Shown here piece after piece: positions 30,076 to 41,479 of a stretch of DNA of 64,000 bases; the stretch's first letter is position 1, and each line of letters opens with the position of its first letter. The DNA comes from Huiozyma naganishii CBS 8797 (lineage: Eukaryota > Ascomycota > Saccharomycetes > Saccharomycetales > Saccharomycetaceae), in assembly GCF_000348985.1 (NCBI RefSeq), contig NC_035924.1, positions 744,001-808,000 of the forward strand, given 5' to 3'. Below the pieces are notes generated by a model. The model worked only from the letters and a program-made list of their open reading frames with translations, did not search any database and had not been told where the DNA came from. A program made the translations under genes and the position numbers.

Positions 30076-30509
30076 AGAAAACACTCACGGGACAGAAACT
30101 TGACCAATTCTTAGGGGTGGTGACTCCGGATGAAGAATCGCAGCTTAGATCTCTTATTAATCAAATTTATAACTTCACCTAGAAGATTATATAGATTCAA
30201 CTACAAAAGAGTCAACGTAGAAAAAAGTTCACAGACACGAGAGCGACCAATCCAACACCATTCCACTACAACTCAATCCAACAGTCGTCTGTGCAACACT
30301 TTTAATCACTGATAGGAGTCCCGTCCAGTGGTTGATCCTCAAGCATTTAATCATTGATTACGAAAATATCAAAAATTTCAGCGATGGAAGAACAAGAAAA
30401 AAAATAGCAGGGAAAGACGGTTTTATGTCAAAGAGGAACAGAGCAGTGGTTAGAGTTGGTTATCGTTGCTCATTTCAACGCACTCACTCACAAAATAGAA
30501 CCAGAGAAG
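30076..30509. other. Divergent promoter YDL144C homologue-CCT4
   Basis: About 434 bases between start codons. It is A-rich toward CCT4 and contains no gene. Upstream in-frame extension of CCT4 by 18 codons is possible but has no ATG. Confidence 0.45.
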
Positions 30510-32111
30510 ATGTCCGCTAAAACAGCTGCACCAAGGGTTCCTTCCAATGCAACTTTCAAGAGCAAAGAGAAGCCACAGGAGGTTCGTAAGGCGAATATTA
30601 TTGCTGCGCGTGCCGTTGCCGATGCGATCAGAACATCGTTGGGTCCCAAGGGGATGGACAAGATGATCAAAACTTCTCGTGGCGAGATCATTATCTCCAA
30701 TGATGGGCACACCATCCTGAAACAGATGGCTATTTTACACCCAGTGGCGAGAATGCTGGTTGATGTTTCCGCCGCACAGGATGCTGAAGCCGGTGACGGT
30801 ACGACATCCGTTGTTATACTGACAGGTGCATTATTGGGGGCAGCAGACAGACTGCTGAGCAAAGGTATTCACCCTACAATTATTGCTGAATCTTTCGAAA
30901 AGGCGTCGAGGAGAAGCGTGGAGATACTATTGGAAATCTGTCACAAAATCTCTTTGAACGATAGAGAAGACTTGATTAGAGCTGCTACGACTTCTCTATC
31001 TTCCAAAATTGTCTCTCAACACTCGTCCTTCCTTGCCCCATTAACTGTCGATTCCATACTCAAGATTTGTGATGAAAACTCCACAACTGTGGATTTGAGT
31101 GATATCAGGTTGATCAAGAAAGTGGGCGGTACTATCGACGATACGAATTTGATCAACGGTGTTGTTTTGACACAGAATGTTGTGAAAAATGCCGGTGGGC
31201 CCACGAGGAAAGAGAAGGCAAAGATTGGGTTGATCCAATTCCAAATTTCACCCCCCAAACCAGACACTGAAAACAACATTGTAGTCAACGATTACAGGCA
31301 AATGGACAAAATTTTGAAAGAGGAGAGGGCCTACCTGTTGAACATTTGCAAGAAAATCAAGAAGTCGAAGTGTAACGTTCTTCTAATTCAAAAGTCCATT
31401 CTGAGAGATGCTGTCAACGACCTAGCTTTGCATTTCTTGGCTAAATTGGGGATCATGGTGATCAAGGACATAGAAAGAGAGGAGGTTGAGTTTTTGTCCA
31501 AGAGTCTCGGATGTAAGCCAATCTCTGACTTAGAACTGTTCACCGAGGACAGATTAGGGTCTGCTGACTTAGTAGAGGAGATAGAGAGCGACGGTTCCAA
31601 AATTGTTGTGTTGACCGGGATCAAGAGCAATTTGGCCAAACCAACGGTGTCGGTGGTCATCAGAGGCGCGAATAACATGATTTTGGACGAGACTGAACGT
31701 TCTCTGCATGATGCGTTATGTGTGATCCGTTGTCTAGTAAAGGAGAGAGGTCTAATTGCCGGTGGTGGTGCTCCCGAGATTGAAATTGCTAGAAGACTGT
31801 CAAAGGAAGCACGGGCAATGAACGGTGTGGAAGCCTACATTTGGCAAGAGTTTGCCGAGGCTCTGGAAATTATTCCAACAACTTTAGCAGAAAATGCAGG
31901 CTTAAACAGTATCAAGGTTGTTACCGAATTGCGTTCCAGGCATGAAAACGGCGAAGTCAACGAAGGTATCTCTGTGAGAAGATCCGGTACCACAAACACG
32001 TACGACGATCACATCTTACAACCTGTCTTGGTCAGCACAAGTGCGATCTCTCTGGCAGCCGAGTGTGTCAAATCCATATTGAGAATTGACGATATCACGT
32101 TTAGCCGTTAA
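30510..32111 (+). CDS. CCT4: CCT4 homologue, delta subunit of the cytosolic chaperonin TRiC/CCT
   Basis: Cct4 is one of eight subunits of the ATP-driven ring chaperonin that folds actin, tubulin and WD40 proteins. Starting at ATG 30510 it has 533 residues (528 in S. cerevisiae). Group II chaperonin signatures are clear: TSLGPKGMDKMI, the ATP-binding GDGTT at 95-99, and the C-terminal GGGAPEIEIA. The apical region contains the RLIKKVGG and NVLLIQKSILRDAV blocks. It follows the YDL144C homologue as in S. cerevisiae. CRD1, which comes next there, is absent here. Confidence 0.97.
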   Translation: MSAKTAAPRVPSNATFKSKEKPQEVRKANIIAARAVADAIRTSLGPKGMDKMIKTSRGEIIISNDGHTILKQMAILHPVARMLVDVSAAQDAEAGDGTTSVVILTGALLGAADRLLSKGIHPTIIAESFEKASRRSVEILLEICHKISLNDREDLIRAATTSLSSKIVSQHSSFLAPLTVDSILKICDENSTTVDLSDIRLIKKVGGTIDDTNLINGVVLTQNVVKNAGGPTRKEKAKIGLIQFQISPPKPDTENNIVVNDYRQMDKILKEERAYLLNICKKIKKSKCNVLLIQKSILRDAVNDLALHFLAKLGIMVIKDIEREEVEFLSKSLGCKPISDLELFTEDRLGSADLVEEIESDGSKIVVLTGIKSNLAKPTVSVVIRGANNMILDETERSLHDALCVIRCLVKERGLIAGGGAPEIEIARRLSKEARAMNGVEAYIWQEFAEALEIIPTTLAENAGLNSIKVVTELRSRHENGEVNEGISVRRSGTTNTYDDHILQPVLVSTSAISLAAECVKSILRIDDITFSR

Positions 32112-32555
32112 TTATTTTTCTTTTGGACAAGAGAGAAACATCTAAGGCATTTCTTATACATCTGTATAGTATATAAATATATTATAAACACCCCATCACT
32201 TTTGATCTGCTTGGCCGACTCTACTTACCTGCCATAAGAGAGAAAAAACTGATTCATTTTCCAGATCTGAGGTAATCATTCAAAGATGACTCCATGGCGC
32301 AATATTTTTTTTCCATTGTTTTGCACTTTTCTTCATTCTACGTTATATAATCACGAACTTGAAGATGTGTAACATGGGCCCATGTGAGTTTCATAGTCTT
32401 TACTGGTCACGCACTTCACTGGCAAAGACTTTTAGAACCTATATAAACGGTGGCCTGTTTGATTTTCTTACAGTTACTTCTTCTCAACACTTCTCGACAA
32501 CATTTCTTTCAAATTCTTAGCAAAAGCCAGCTACTACAGCATAATCCACAGGAAG
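32112..32555. other. CCT4-BPL1 intergenic region with BPL1 promoter
   Basis: This 444-base stretch is where S. cerevisiae has CRD1 (cardiolipin synthase). No trace of CRD1 protein sequence was seen in the translated frames. It contains the TATA-like element listed separately. Confidence 0.55.
32440..32447 (+). promoter_or_regulatory. TATA box (TATATAAA) before BPL1
   Basis: The exact TATAWAAR-type octamer is about 110 bases before the BPL1 ATG, normal spacing for a yeast TATA promoter. Confidence 0.5.
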
Positions 32556-34622
32556 ATGAACGTATTGGTTTACAATGGTCCAGGTACCACACCAGGATCT
32601 GTAAAACACGCTACCGAATCATTGCGTGACTTTTTAGAGCCGTACTATGCTGTCAGTACGGTTACTTCGAAGGTTCTCGAGACAGAACCCTGGATGGGGA
32701 AGACTTCTGCGATTGTTTTCCCAGGTGGAGCAGATTTGCCATACGTTAGAGAATGCAAACCAATTATCCCTAAACTGAAGGAATTTGTGTCCAAAAAGGG
32801 AGGTGTGTTTATTGGGTTCTGTGCTGGGGGGTATTTCGGTGGTAGTAGGGTGGAGTTTGCACAAGGTGACTTGGAGTTAGAAGTCACAGGAAATAGAGAA
32901 CTCCAATTATTTCCTGGTATAGTAAGAGGCCCTGCGTATGCAGGCTTTAAATACAATAGCGAGGTTGGGGCAAGAGCTACGAAAATGCAAGTAAACAACG
33001 GCACCATGACCTACAATTATATTAATGGAGGTGGTGTATTTGTAGATGCAGATTCTATGCCAAACGTTGAAGTTCTGGCCCATTTTACAGAACCACTAGA
33101 CGTTTCCCATGTACAGAGTGGGCCTACAGACGATAATCCTGCAGCCGTTGTCTTGTGTCATGTGGGAAAGGGGAAGGTTCTACTAACAGGAAGTCATCCT
33201 GAATTTTTGCCGAAATTATTGGCAAAATCCCCCAACCATGATGACATGAAAAATATCATCGAACTGTTACAAAGCCATGAGAAGGAAAGATTGGATTTCA
33301 TGAGGTACATCTTAACGAAAATGGGTTTGAACTGTAATAGGGATTTCAATAATGTAAGGGCGCCAAATTTGACTCCGATAGTGGTTGCGTCTTCTCCAAT
33401 GAATACATCTAAACTCATTGAATTTAAAACTTTGCTCCAAAGTAAATTTCCCAACTCGAAGCAATTAGATAATTCTATCGAGATAAAAGATGCAACAGAC
33501 TATTTCCACTTTTTTGAGGGGTTTGAAAGATGCTACGAATTGGCTAAAGATGAATTGCATGATCAGGATCCTGAAACTGTTGCTAAAGCTGTTGTATTTA
33601 TAAATGAAAATGAAGCATATCCAAGCAAAGAAACTTTGCATAATTTCGATATGGAAACATACTTTAAACATCTGAATCCAAATAACAATTTGGGTTCCTT
33701 GTTGATGTACAGTGAGGTAGTGACCTCGACAAGCTCACTGCTGAACAACAACAAAACCCTACTCTCTGCAATTCCCAAGAATTCTGTCTTACATGTAGGT
33801 ACCATCCAAGTTTCTGGTAGAGGGCGCGGTGGTAATGTCTGGATTAATCCTAAAGGTGTAGCCGCCGCAACTGCAGTTGTAAATCTACCTTTAAAATCAC
33901 CAACTACTCAAGAAAACATTTCAATTGTTTTTGTTCAGTATCTGTCGATGCTGGCGTACTGTAAGGCAATTAACTCGTATCTTCCAGGATTTGAAGACCT
34001 GCCCGTTAGAATTAAGTGGCCGAACGATTTGTATTGCATGAGCCCAAGTTATTATCGTAATAATAACATAAAATTGTTAGGGAAAGGGCTCAGTAACGAT
34101 AAAGTCACCGTCAATGATATTGAGCCTGCATATCTGAAGATCTCCGGTTTGCTAGTCAATACCCACTTCCTGGATAACGGCTATACGCTATTATTGGGAT
34201 GCGGGATAAATGTTAGCACCGATGGTCCAACTACTTCTTTAAACACATGGGTGGATATTTTGAACAAGGAGAGGGAAGAAGCTGGATTAGTGAAATTACC
34301 TCATATTGACGTGGAGATACTACAAGCCCTTTATATGAATAATCTGGAAGTGTTGTTAAAGATGTTTGTAGATTACGGCTCCTCCACAATCTTGCCAGAG
34401 TATTACCGCTATTGGCTACATTCTAACCAGATTGTGACGTTGACATCTCATCAAAATATCAGGGCAAAAATCACGGGGATCACAAGCGATTACGGTTTGT
34501 TAATAGCAGAAGAATTAATGCCGGGGAGCGACTACAAATTGACAGGTGTGGTATATCATTTGCAACCTGATGGCAACACGTTCGATATATTTAGAGGATT
34601 GATTGCCAAAAAAGTGACATGA
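32556..34622 (+). CDS. BPL1: BPL1 homologue, biotin:apoprotein ligase
   Basis: Bpl1 joins biotin to the carboxylases Acc1, Hfa1, Pyc1/2, Dur1,2 and to Arc1 through biotinyl-AMP. The 688-residue protein (690 in S. cerevisiae) has the two-part layout of eukaryotic ligases. The N-terminal half is a glutamine-amidotransferase-like domain ([31 protein letters not shown]). The C-terminal half is the BPL/LplA catalytic domain. It has the biotinyl-AMP loop GRGRGGNVW at 421-429 and KWPND at 487-491 carrying the conserved Lys. A C-terminal SH3-like cap contains [15 protein letters not shown]. It is intact and in the position of YDL141W. Confidence 0.97.
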   Translation: MNVLVYNGPGTTPGSVKHATESLRDFLEPYYAVSTVTSKVLETEPWMGKTSAIVFPGGADLPYVRECKPIIPKLKEFVSKKGGVFIGFCAGGYFGGSRVEFAQGDLELEVTGNRELQLFPGIVRGPAYAGFKYNSEVGARATKMQVNNGTMTYNYINGGGVFVDADSMPNVEVLAHFTEPLDVSHVQSGPTDDNPAAVVLCHVGKGKVLLTGSHPEFLPKLLAKSPNHDDMKNIIELLQSHEKERLDFMRYILTKMGLNCNRDFNNVRAPNLTPIVVASSPMNTSKLIEFKTLLQSKFPNSKQLDNSIEIKDATDYFHFFEGFERCYELAKDELHDQDPETVAKAVVFINENEAYPSKETLHNFDMETYFKHLNPNNNLGSLLMYSEVVTSTSSLLNNNKTLLSAIPKNSVLHVGTIQVSGRGRGGNVWINPKGVAAATAVVNLPLKSPTTQENISIVFVQYLSMLAYCKAINSYLPGFEDLPVRIKWPNDLYCMSPSYYRNNNIKLLGKGLSNDKVTVNDIEPAYLKISGLLVNTHFLDNGYTLLLGCGINVSTDGPTTSLNTWVDILNKEREEAGLVKLPHIDVEILQALYMNNLEVLLKMFVDYGSSTILPEYYRYWLHSNQIVTLTSHQNIRAKITGITSDYGLLIAEELMPGSDYKLTGVVYHLQPDGNTFDIFRGLIAKKVT

Positions 34623-34935
34623 GTGTGCTTTAACAAACTTGTTGCCTTTAGATAAAAACCAACACTTATTCTGTCGATTATATTATAAAATACGGTAACA
34701 TGGTATACTTACAATATGTAGTTTATATCAAAGAAGTCTGGTTATCAATAGATCTTGTTATCTCGATACTCGTGTGTTATAATGTATGTATTTTTTTGTG
34801 GTTTTTAGGATCATACCTGCAATGCTGTGCTTTATCGCTTCAATATCATTTATGAGTTACAAATTTATGGTACAATTGCTCGAGTATATATCTAATTTCA
34901 CCCAGAATACAGAGTAACAGCAATATCCATTATAC
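34623..34935. other. Convergent intergenic region BPL1-RPO21
   Basis: These 313 bases lie between converging stops and are AT-rich with a T-run near 34790. No gene was seen. Confidence 0.45.
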
Positions 34936-37900
34936 TCATTGTTTATTCTCTTCATTTTTTTTCTTCTCTGCTTCATCCTCAGAGCCAGGAGAGTACGTAG
35001 GAGAACCTGGACTATAGTTTGGAGAGGTTGGAGAATATGAAGGAGAAGTTGGACTATAGTTTGGAGATGTTGGGGAGTAGGAAGGTGAGGTGGGTGAGTA
35101 CGAGGGTGAGGTTGGAGAGTAAGATGGAGATGTAGGACTGTAGCTTGGTGAAGTTGGTGAATAGGAAGGAGATGTAGGGCTGTAGCTTGGAGATGTTGGA
35201 CTATAGCTTGGAGATGTCGGTGAGTACGAAGGTGATGTTGGGCTGTAACTTGGCGAAGTTGGTGAGTATGAGGGTGATGTTGGAGAATATGATGGAGACG
35301 TTGGAGAGTAGGAGGGAGAGGTAGGAGAGTATGATGGAGAGGTTGGGGAATAGCTTGGGGAAGTGGGGGAGTAGGAAGGCGAGGTAGGAGAATATGAAGG
35401 TGATGTTGGGCTATAACTTGGCGAAGTTGGAGAATAAGACGGCGACGTTGGAGAGTATGCTGGGGACGTCGGGGAAAATCCTGGAGAGGACACCCCACCA
35501 AAACCAGGAGACGCAGGGGCATCACCATACGCACCAAACGGCGACGTGGCGCCACCGTATTCTGCACCACCGTAAGCAGTAAACCCACCTGACATTGCAT
35601 CTGTAGAACCAGAATCGACCAGAGGGGAAAACATTAGTTCATCTTTGATGTCGATATTGGCATTGGCCAGGCCGTGCTCGTCAGAGTATGGAGTTGCGCC
35701 ACCTTCTTCACCGTCTTCAAGTTCAGAGATCTTTTGTTCCGGCATATACTTCATTAAGGATTCTTCATCAATCATGACGTCAAACGCACCAGTACCAATT
35801 GGAGCCATTTGACCCAATAGAACATTCTCTGATACACCACGACAGTCATCTAGTTCGGCAGCAGCACCGGCTTCAAACAAAATTTCGACAGTTTCTTCGA
35901 AAGAACATCTCATTAACGCACCGGTATTGGATCTGTTGAAACCGTGACGTGTCACTGAAGTCAAACCACCTTGTGTCGTCATTACATCAACAAGCAATGC
36001 CATATGACGGTAGTTCACGTACGAACCATCGGAAGCAATAACATTGTAGACTTCCTTGTACAATGCAGCACGACCAGCTTCGATACCAAGGACTTCCATG
36101 ATGTCGATAAACGAGTTGGTATAAATTCTCGTAGCATCAACGCCAGGAACTTGCATAACCTCAGCTAGATTAACACCATCTGATTCTAGCACCCACTCAG
36201 GTACCTTCTGGTACTCACCGCTCTCGTTAGGAACTTTACGGTCATATTTCATCATGACAACACGCTCAATGTTTTCGACACCACGCAAAGTGATGTTTTC
36301 CAACATAGTGTTTTCGATCTTCTTCAACATATGATCTTCTTCTGCCTCAGTTTCAGCGTCCAGTGACTTTGGACGAACAACACGACAACGAATAATCAGT
36401 TTCTCGGCATTATCTTCAGACCAAATAACGAACAGATCGTTCTTAAATGTTTCCTTAATCCTTTCACCAACTTGACCCATGGTTAAATCTTTATCGTTCA
36501 TAGCTGCACGATCTAGTTCAAGACGTAGCAACCAAGGCGATTGTTGATCTAATGAGGATTCCATTTCATCGTCCAGTAGAGAGAAATGTAGTTGAATAAT
36601 TTCTTCATCTTCTTCAATAACCGTAGAACGTGGATCAGGATCATAGTAAATTTCAGAGGCAACTGTGACACTCTTTAACGTCGTGTGTTCTATAGCGGAT
36701 CTAATTAATTTTGCTTTTTCTTGGTCAGATGAGTAGTCGTCCTTCAGATAAACTGTTAAAGAAGGAGTTTTCATGTTTTTGGCAACATTTAAAATTTCCT
36801 TTAACCGAGGAACACCGGAGGTAACTTTCTTCGAAGCAACACCGGCAAAATGGAAAGTGTTCAGTGTCATCTGTGTCGCAGGTTCACCGATAGATTGAGC
36901 AGCTAACACACCCACCATTTCACCAGGATGAACGACAGAACGCAAAAATTGCGCCTCGATGTTATTCAAAACCCAGTTAAACGCCTCTTTTGTTAATCTG
37001 TATTCCTTAAGCACCCTCCGTGTGGCTAAACGCGAACGTACCAAACAACAGAACAAGGTTACAGCGTCTGTCTGCGCCCTTTCGATGATTTCACTCTTAC
37101 CACGTAGCACCAACAACTTCGATTGAAGTTCATTCACACTATCAATGATATCGCGAATTGTTAAGTCAGATGGTTTCGAGTGATCGATTCTGAATGTCTG
37201 CTGAGCATTTTGGATGATACGTCTGATATTAACAGGTAGTGGCCAGTTAGACTCACCATCCACAAACACGTTTCTCAAAAAGGCACGGTCTTTAACGAGT
37301 TGCTTGTATTCCTCATCTAGAAGCGTTTGTAATTTCAGATCACCAGTAATTTCAGAGCCGGATTCCAATAGCGTTGGATCCAACGAATTTTGAACATTCA
37401 TCAAATCTATTCTGTATTTCTTTTCGAAAGCAGCATCAGAACCCCCAATGGTATCTAGGGACTGTTTCTCGATGTAAGATGCATCAATACCGTCTTCACC
37501 ATAGATGAATTGGATGACGTTACCAAGGGAGTTTCTGGTAGTGTTATCGTAGTGGACCATGATATCTTCCAAAGCCTTAACCAAACGACGTTGAATATAC
37601 CCAGTTTCGGCAGTCTTGACAGCAGTATCAATTAAACCTTCACGACCACCCATAGCATGGAAAAAGAATTCCTGAGGAGTCAACCCTCTTAGATAGGAGT
37701 TCTCAACAAAACCCTTGGATTCTGGAGAATAATCGTCCTTTGAAAAATGGGGCAGAGTACGATCCACAAAACCAAAACCAATACGTTTACCTTCGACGGA
37801 TTGTTGACCGACACAGGCCGACATTTGTGCAATATTAATAAACGAACCCTTGGAACCGGCGCTGACCATCTGTTTCACGAAGTTTGTATCGTTCAGGTTG

Positions 37901-40101
37901 ACTTCAGCTAGACGACCAGCTTTGTCTCTTGCTTCGTTCAGGAAACGCACGACGTTATCCTCAAAAGATTCACGTAGTGTCATACCATGCTTTGCAGTCA
38001 GCAAGTTGGCTTGAGCTTCTTTGGTAACTTCTTCGACCTTCTTTTTGGCTTCAGCAATTGTCTCGGTAATTTCCTTAATTGTAGCACCATCAGCAATGGT
38101 ATCACCAATACCGGTCGAAAACCCGTTATGCAACAACCAGAAATTTACCACTTTTTGAATATTACCAAATAACCTTGCACAGGTCTGCGGACCCTTTTCT
38201 CTAGTAACGACATGAATCAAACCACCGCTCGAAGAACCGACGGTCTTCTTATCGACAACACCAAATATAATTTGCCCATCAATAATCAACATACCATTAT
38301 CCTTTGGCGATAACAATGTAGTGCCTTCATCAAAACGCTGTAGATGAATACCATTTGGAATGGCCACAGATAGAATCTGTTTACCGGTCCACAAAGGTTT
38401 TGGTTTCAAGATAGCAGGAGTTGGAATCACACCATCCCAATCAGGAACCCAATATAACATGTTAAGAACATGGTCAAGCTCCAAGAACGTATCTCTCAAC
38501 GTTAAAATACGAATACCACACAAAGTATCTTGTACAATCCCCATACAGGGCTTATTCGATTGTGGAGATACAATCTGTAGGGGAACGGCACAAAGTTGGG
38601 ATAACTCTGCCCTCGTCTCCTCGGATTGAGGAACATGTAAATTCATTTCGTCACCATCAAAATCGGCATTGTAGGGAGATGTAACGGACAGATTTAACCT
38701 GAAAGTAGAGTAAGGTATCACCTTGACTTTGTGAGCCATCATGGACATTTTATGTAGCGAAGGTTGACGATTGAACAGAACAGGATCATCGTCCATGATA
38801 TGACGCTCTACCTTCCACCCGTACTGCAACTGCACATCACCGGCTCTCTTACTGTACCTCAAATCGATACGGTCACCATTTTCACGAATGACATATTTGG
38901 CACCGGGATGTTCATTAGGACCGTTCCGTACCAACTGCGTTAAACGATCAATGTTGTACGGTGTTACAACTTCTGGGTACGTCAAAGTTCTGGCGATAGA
39001 TTTGGGGACACCCACTTGATCTAACTCTAAGTTTGGATCACCCGAAATAACTGTTCTGGCAGAAAAATCGACACGCTTCCCCATCAGGTTACCTCTGATA
39101 CGCCCCTCTTTACCCTTTAAACGGGCACGGATGGACTTGACAGGCCGGCCAGACTTCTGCAACGCTTGAGGTTGACCCGCGATATCATTATCCATGTAAG
39201 TTGCAACGTGGAACTGCAGCAAACTTTCTGCTTCCTCGATGGCGTGATGCGGGGCACCGTTGTGTTCTAGAGTCTCTAAACTAATATTTGCCTTCAAAAT
39301 ATCAGCCAACTTGAAAGTTAAATCATCCTCACCTCTTTGCGATTCGTTGAATGAAATGGAGGGACGCACAGGTGGAGGAGGTACGGGGAGCACCGTGAGA
39401 ATCATCCATTCGGGACGCGAGAATTCTTCGTTGAACCCCAGTCTTATAAAGTCTTCCGTGGAAATATGTTTGAAGATGTTCAGGATTTCTTCTGTGCTCA
39501 GCACTCTCTGTTCCGGTTCTTCACCTTCAATTGTTTTTTTCCTTTTCCAACTACCTACCAGCTTCAACCCATCTTTACGGACAGTAGGTTGGGTGTTGCC
39601 ACAACCACCTCTAGACACTAGTTTGGTGGGGTCGTTTTCGGAGGGTACGTCTGTCTCACACACCATTTTAGTTTTACAAAGAGCCCAGGTTGCGTTGAAT
39701 CTCTTTTTGGGATCCTTGATGGCCATCACTTGACGCATCTGTTCGTTATTTTCGTCCAAAAGTAGTTTCCCACAGTGCATGCACACACACTCACAAACTT
39801 TCTTGATCTTTGTGATGAACCCAACGTGGAAGACAGGTTTAGCCAGATCTATGTGACCGAAATGCCCGGGACACTCGCTCATACCTTCCTGACAGGTTTG
39901 ACATTTCAGATTACGGTCGATCGAACCCAGTCTTGGGTCATTCAACCCACCGATCTTGGCTCTTGTCTGCGTTTCATCCATCGTCTCGGGGAACTTGATC
40001 TTTGCCACACTGATAGCACGGACTTCCTCTGGAGAAAACAGACCAAACTGGACTTCTTTGACTGTCCGCAATGGAGCACTGGAGTACTGTTGGCCGACCA
40101 T
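34936..40101 (-). CDS. RPO21: RPO21 (RPB1) homologue, largest subunit of RNA polymerase II
   Basis: Rpb1 forms the catalytic cleft of RNA polymerase II. The 1721-residue protein (1733 in S. cerevisiae) is nearly identical along the core. The N-terminal zinc site is [17 protein letters not shown]. The magnesium-binding [10 protein letters not shown] is in the active site. The bridge helix and trigger loop are present ([36 protein letters not shown]). The C-terminal domain has about 24 heptad units, mostly consensus YSPTSPS, starting with FSPTSPA and ending with YSPGSPT and YSPGSED. The protein finishes with an acidic/basic tip. The CTD is phosphorylated at Ser2, Ser5 and Ser7 through transcription. 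The start [14 protein letters not shown] matches exactly. Confidence 0.99.
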   Translation of the reverse strand: MVGQQYSSAPLRTVKEVQFGLFSPEEVRAISVAKIKFPETMDETQTRAKIGGLNDPRLGSIDRNLKCQTCQEGMSECPGHFGHIDLAKPVFHVGFITKIKKVCECVCMHCGKLLLDENNEQMRQVMAIKDPKKRFNATWALCKTKMVCETDVPSENDPTKLVSRGGCGNTQPTVRKDGLKLVGSWKRKKTIEGEEPEQRVLSTEEILNIFKHISTEDFIRLGFNEEFSRPEWMILTVLPVPPPPVRPSISFNESQRGEDDLTFKLADILKANISLETLEHNGAPHHAIEEAESLLQFHVATYMDNDIAGQPQALQKSGRPVKSIRARLKGKEGRIRGNLMGKRVDFSARTVISGDPNLELDQVGVPKSIARTLTYPEVVTPYNIDRLTQLVRNGPNEHPGAKYVIRENGDRIDLRYSKRAGDVQLQYGWKVERHIMDDDPVLFNRQPSLHKMSMMAHKVKVIPYSTFRLNLSVTSPYNADFDGDEMNLHVPQSEETRAELSQLCAVPLQIVSPQSNKPCMGIVQDTLCGIRILTLRDTFLELDHVLNMLYWVPDWDGVIPTPAILKPKPLWTGKQILSVAIPNGIHLQRFDEGTTLLSPKDNGMLIIDGQIIFGVVDKKTVGSSSGGLIHVVTREKGPQTCARLFGNIQKVVNFWLLHNGFSTGIGDTIADGATIKEITETIAEAKKKVEEVTKEAQANLLTAKHGMTLRESFEDNVVRFLNEARDKAGRLAEVNLNDTNFVKQMVSAGSKGSFINIAQMSACVGQQSVEGKRIGFGFVDRTLPHFSKDDYSPESKGFVENSYLRGLTPQEFFFHAMGGREGLIDTAVKTAETGYIQRRLVKALEDIMVHYDNTTRNSLGNVIQFIYGEDGIDASYIEKQSLDTIGGSDAAFEKKYRIDLMNVQNSLDPTLLESGSEITGDLKLQTLLDEEYKQLVKDRAFLRNVFVDGESNWPLPVNIRRIIQNAQQTFRIDHSKPSDLTIRDIIDSVNELQSKLLVLRGKSEIIERAQTDAVTLFCCLVRSRLATRRVLKEYRLTKEAFNWVLNNIEAQFLRSVVHPGEMVGVLAAQSIGEPATQMTLNTFHFAGVASKKVTSGVPRLKEILNVAKNMKTPSLTVYLKDDYSSDQEKAKLIRSAIEHTTLKSVTVASEIYYDPDPRSTVIEEDEEIIQLHFSLLDDEMESSLDQQSPWLLRLELDRAAMNDKDLTMGQVGERIKETFKNDLFVIWSEDNAEKLIIRCRVVRPKSLDAETEAEEDHMLKKIENTMLENITLRGVENIERVVMMKYDRKVPNESGEYQKVPEWVLESDGVNLAEVMQVPGVDATRIYTNSFIDIMEVLGIEAGRAALYKEVYNVIASDGSYVNYRHMALLVDVMTTQGGLTSVTRHGFNRSNTGALMRCSFEETVEILFEAGAAAELDDCRGVSENVLLGQMAPIGTGAFDVMIDEESLMKYMPEQKISELEDGEEGGATPYSDEHGLANANIDIKDELMFSPLVDSGSTDAMSGGFTAYGGAEYGGATSPFGAYGDAPASPGFGGVSSPGFSPTSPAYSPTSPSYSPTSPSYSPTSPSYSPTSPSYSPTSPSYSPTSPSYSPTSPSYSPTSPSYSPTSPSYSPTSPSYSPTSPSYSPTSPSYSPTSPSYSPTSPSYSPTSPSYSPTSPSYSPTSPSYSPTSPSYSPTSPNYSPTSPSYSPTSPNYSPGSPTYSPGSEDEAEKKKNEENKQ
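34992..35477 (-). repeat. 21-bp tandem repeat encoding the RPB1 C-terminal heptads
   Basis: About 24 in-frame 21-base units encode YSPTSPS-type heptads. Synonymous codons vary between units (for example TAC/TAT and TCC/TCA/AGC), so the DNA repeat is less uniform than the protein. Confidence 0.95.
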
Positions 40102-40829
40102 TGTAGATGTGATAAATTATGAAGTGCTTTGATGTTGTTGTTTTTTTTGTTTCTGGAAAGATTTTTCAAAGTGTTAAGCACCAAATCACAGATATTTCCT
40201 ATTTTTTTGTAGTGGTAGTTGTTGTTGTTTTTTGTTTTTATGGGTTTTTTTGAAGATATATTACTATCTTTTCAAAGTAGTTCTGTTTGTAGTTGAACAA
40301 TTTTAGCCACAAAAGAAAGTAGAGTTCACAAAAAAAAAAGGGAGAAGCTTATGCTAATAAGGTATGCTATTGACCCAATAGTTTACTCACACTAATGCAC
40401 CACACGACTCGTAATGTCGGTTAGGGAGAGAAGGAAAAAAGAAGGAAAACGAAAAGTATCACTAGGAAAATTAACGAACAAGGAAGAAAGAGATGGGACA
40501 GACGGTTACTATCTATTCTTTCGGCCCTGGAATTGAAGAAAAAAGAAGTAAATCTGTTAAGATTCCCCTGTGGAACAAATCTGTCGTTCAGTCTTCGAGT
40601 CAGTCAACGGTTTCGACCTTCGCTCTCGCCCTCCTTCTCCTCTTGAGGCTACTTCCACTACGTTGTTTTGTTCAATTTTTCTTTTTCGACGAATTTTTAT
40701 CACAAAAAATTTTGAAAAAAAAAATGTGTGTCACGTGACACTACAGTCCGGGTGACGGGCACCCCCACCATACATACTGTTACACTGTTGAACCTACATC
40801 TTCCGCTATCAGCTCGTCTCTAAGATTGG
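40102..40829. other. RPO21 promoter and SCM3 3' region
   Basis: These 728 bases separate two minus-strand genes. They hold T-rich blocks, A-runs near 40328 and 40710-40724, and a CACGTG palindrome listed separately. Plus-strand frames here have no homologue I know. Confidence 0.5.
40728..40741. promoter_or_regulatory. Perfect 14-bp palindrome centred on CACGTG
   Basis: GTGTCACGTGACAC reads the same on both strands. Its core is the Cbf1/Pho4 E-box, about 630 bases upstream of RPO21 and 90 bases beyond the SCM3 stop. Function is inferred only from the motif. Confidence 0.55.
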
Positions 40830-41479
40830 TCACGGTCCATTATCATCGTCCTCATCATCAGTCAAACCTTGTAGAATGTTTTCCTGAGTTTCCATCTCGT
40901 CTTCATCGTCCGGATCAACCTGCCACGGACTATAATTATCCGCGTCTTGGAGGTGAGCCGTTCCCGCAGCATCGCCCTCCGGGAGCATAATTTTCTTTGT
41001 GGCACTGTTATATAGTGTTCCGTCTTGACCAGGTACCGCAGTGGGTTGCTGTTCGAGGCCACGAATGTGGCCATTGTCCTCCACTATTCTCCCGCTGTGT
41101 AGGTCGATTACATCGCCTTGTGTGTGCACGTTCTCGTACTTGTCGATTATATTGCTCCACACCTGCTTCATTGTTTCATCCGCCCGCTTGTGTCTCTCGA
41201 GCGCCTCCTCGTCCGTCAATTGCGGGATGAGCATCTTGTCCTTCGACATAATGTACAACACGTCATCCCGCACCACACCGCCTGTCCGCGCAATTTTGTC
41301 GCCGACCGCATCACGGGGGACTTTATTCTTAGACCCCAACGGTCTCCCGCGTTTCCTCTTCAAAACAGGTACGCCATTCCCAGCATCTTTGCGGCGATCT
41401 GCCAGTAAACTTTCAGAACACTATGCAGTACTTTCGTGGTCGATCTTTTAGATTTGCCTCGTTTCAATTGCAATGTCAT
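40830..41479 (-). CDS. SCM3: SCM3 homologue, Cse4 (CENP-A) chaperone, with a one-base frameshift
   Basis: Scm3 (HJURP family) delivers the centromeric histone Cse4 to the centromere and is essential in S. cerevisiae. The long frame (40830-41411) has no ATG at its start. It contains the Cse4-binding core: VLYIMSKDKMLIPQLTDEEALERHKRADETM, split here as DEEALERHKRADE, then VWSNIIDKYENV and GRIVEDNGHI. Another frame opens at ATG 41479 and reads MTLQLKRGKSKRS for 23 codons in the style of the Scm3 N-terminus. The frames join at 41409-41413, where one more A in AAAGT would make a 216-residue protein (223 in S. cerevisiae). Without it the first frame stops soon after. This is a sequence error or a damaged gene; an error is likelier for an essential gene. 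The acidic C-terminus is family-like. Confidence 0.85.

Noticed and set aside
34857..35600. Long plus/minus frames through the RPB1 CTD repeat reading as His/Leu/Gln-rich repeats
   Set aside because: They are out-of-frame readings of the 21-base CTD repeats; low complexity and no homology.
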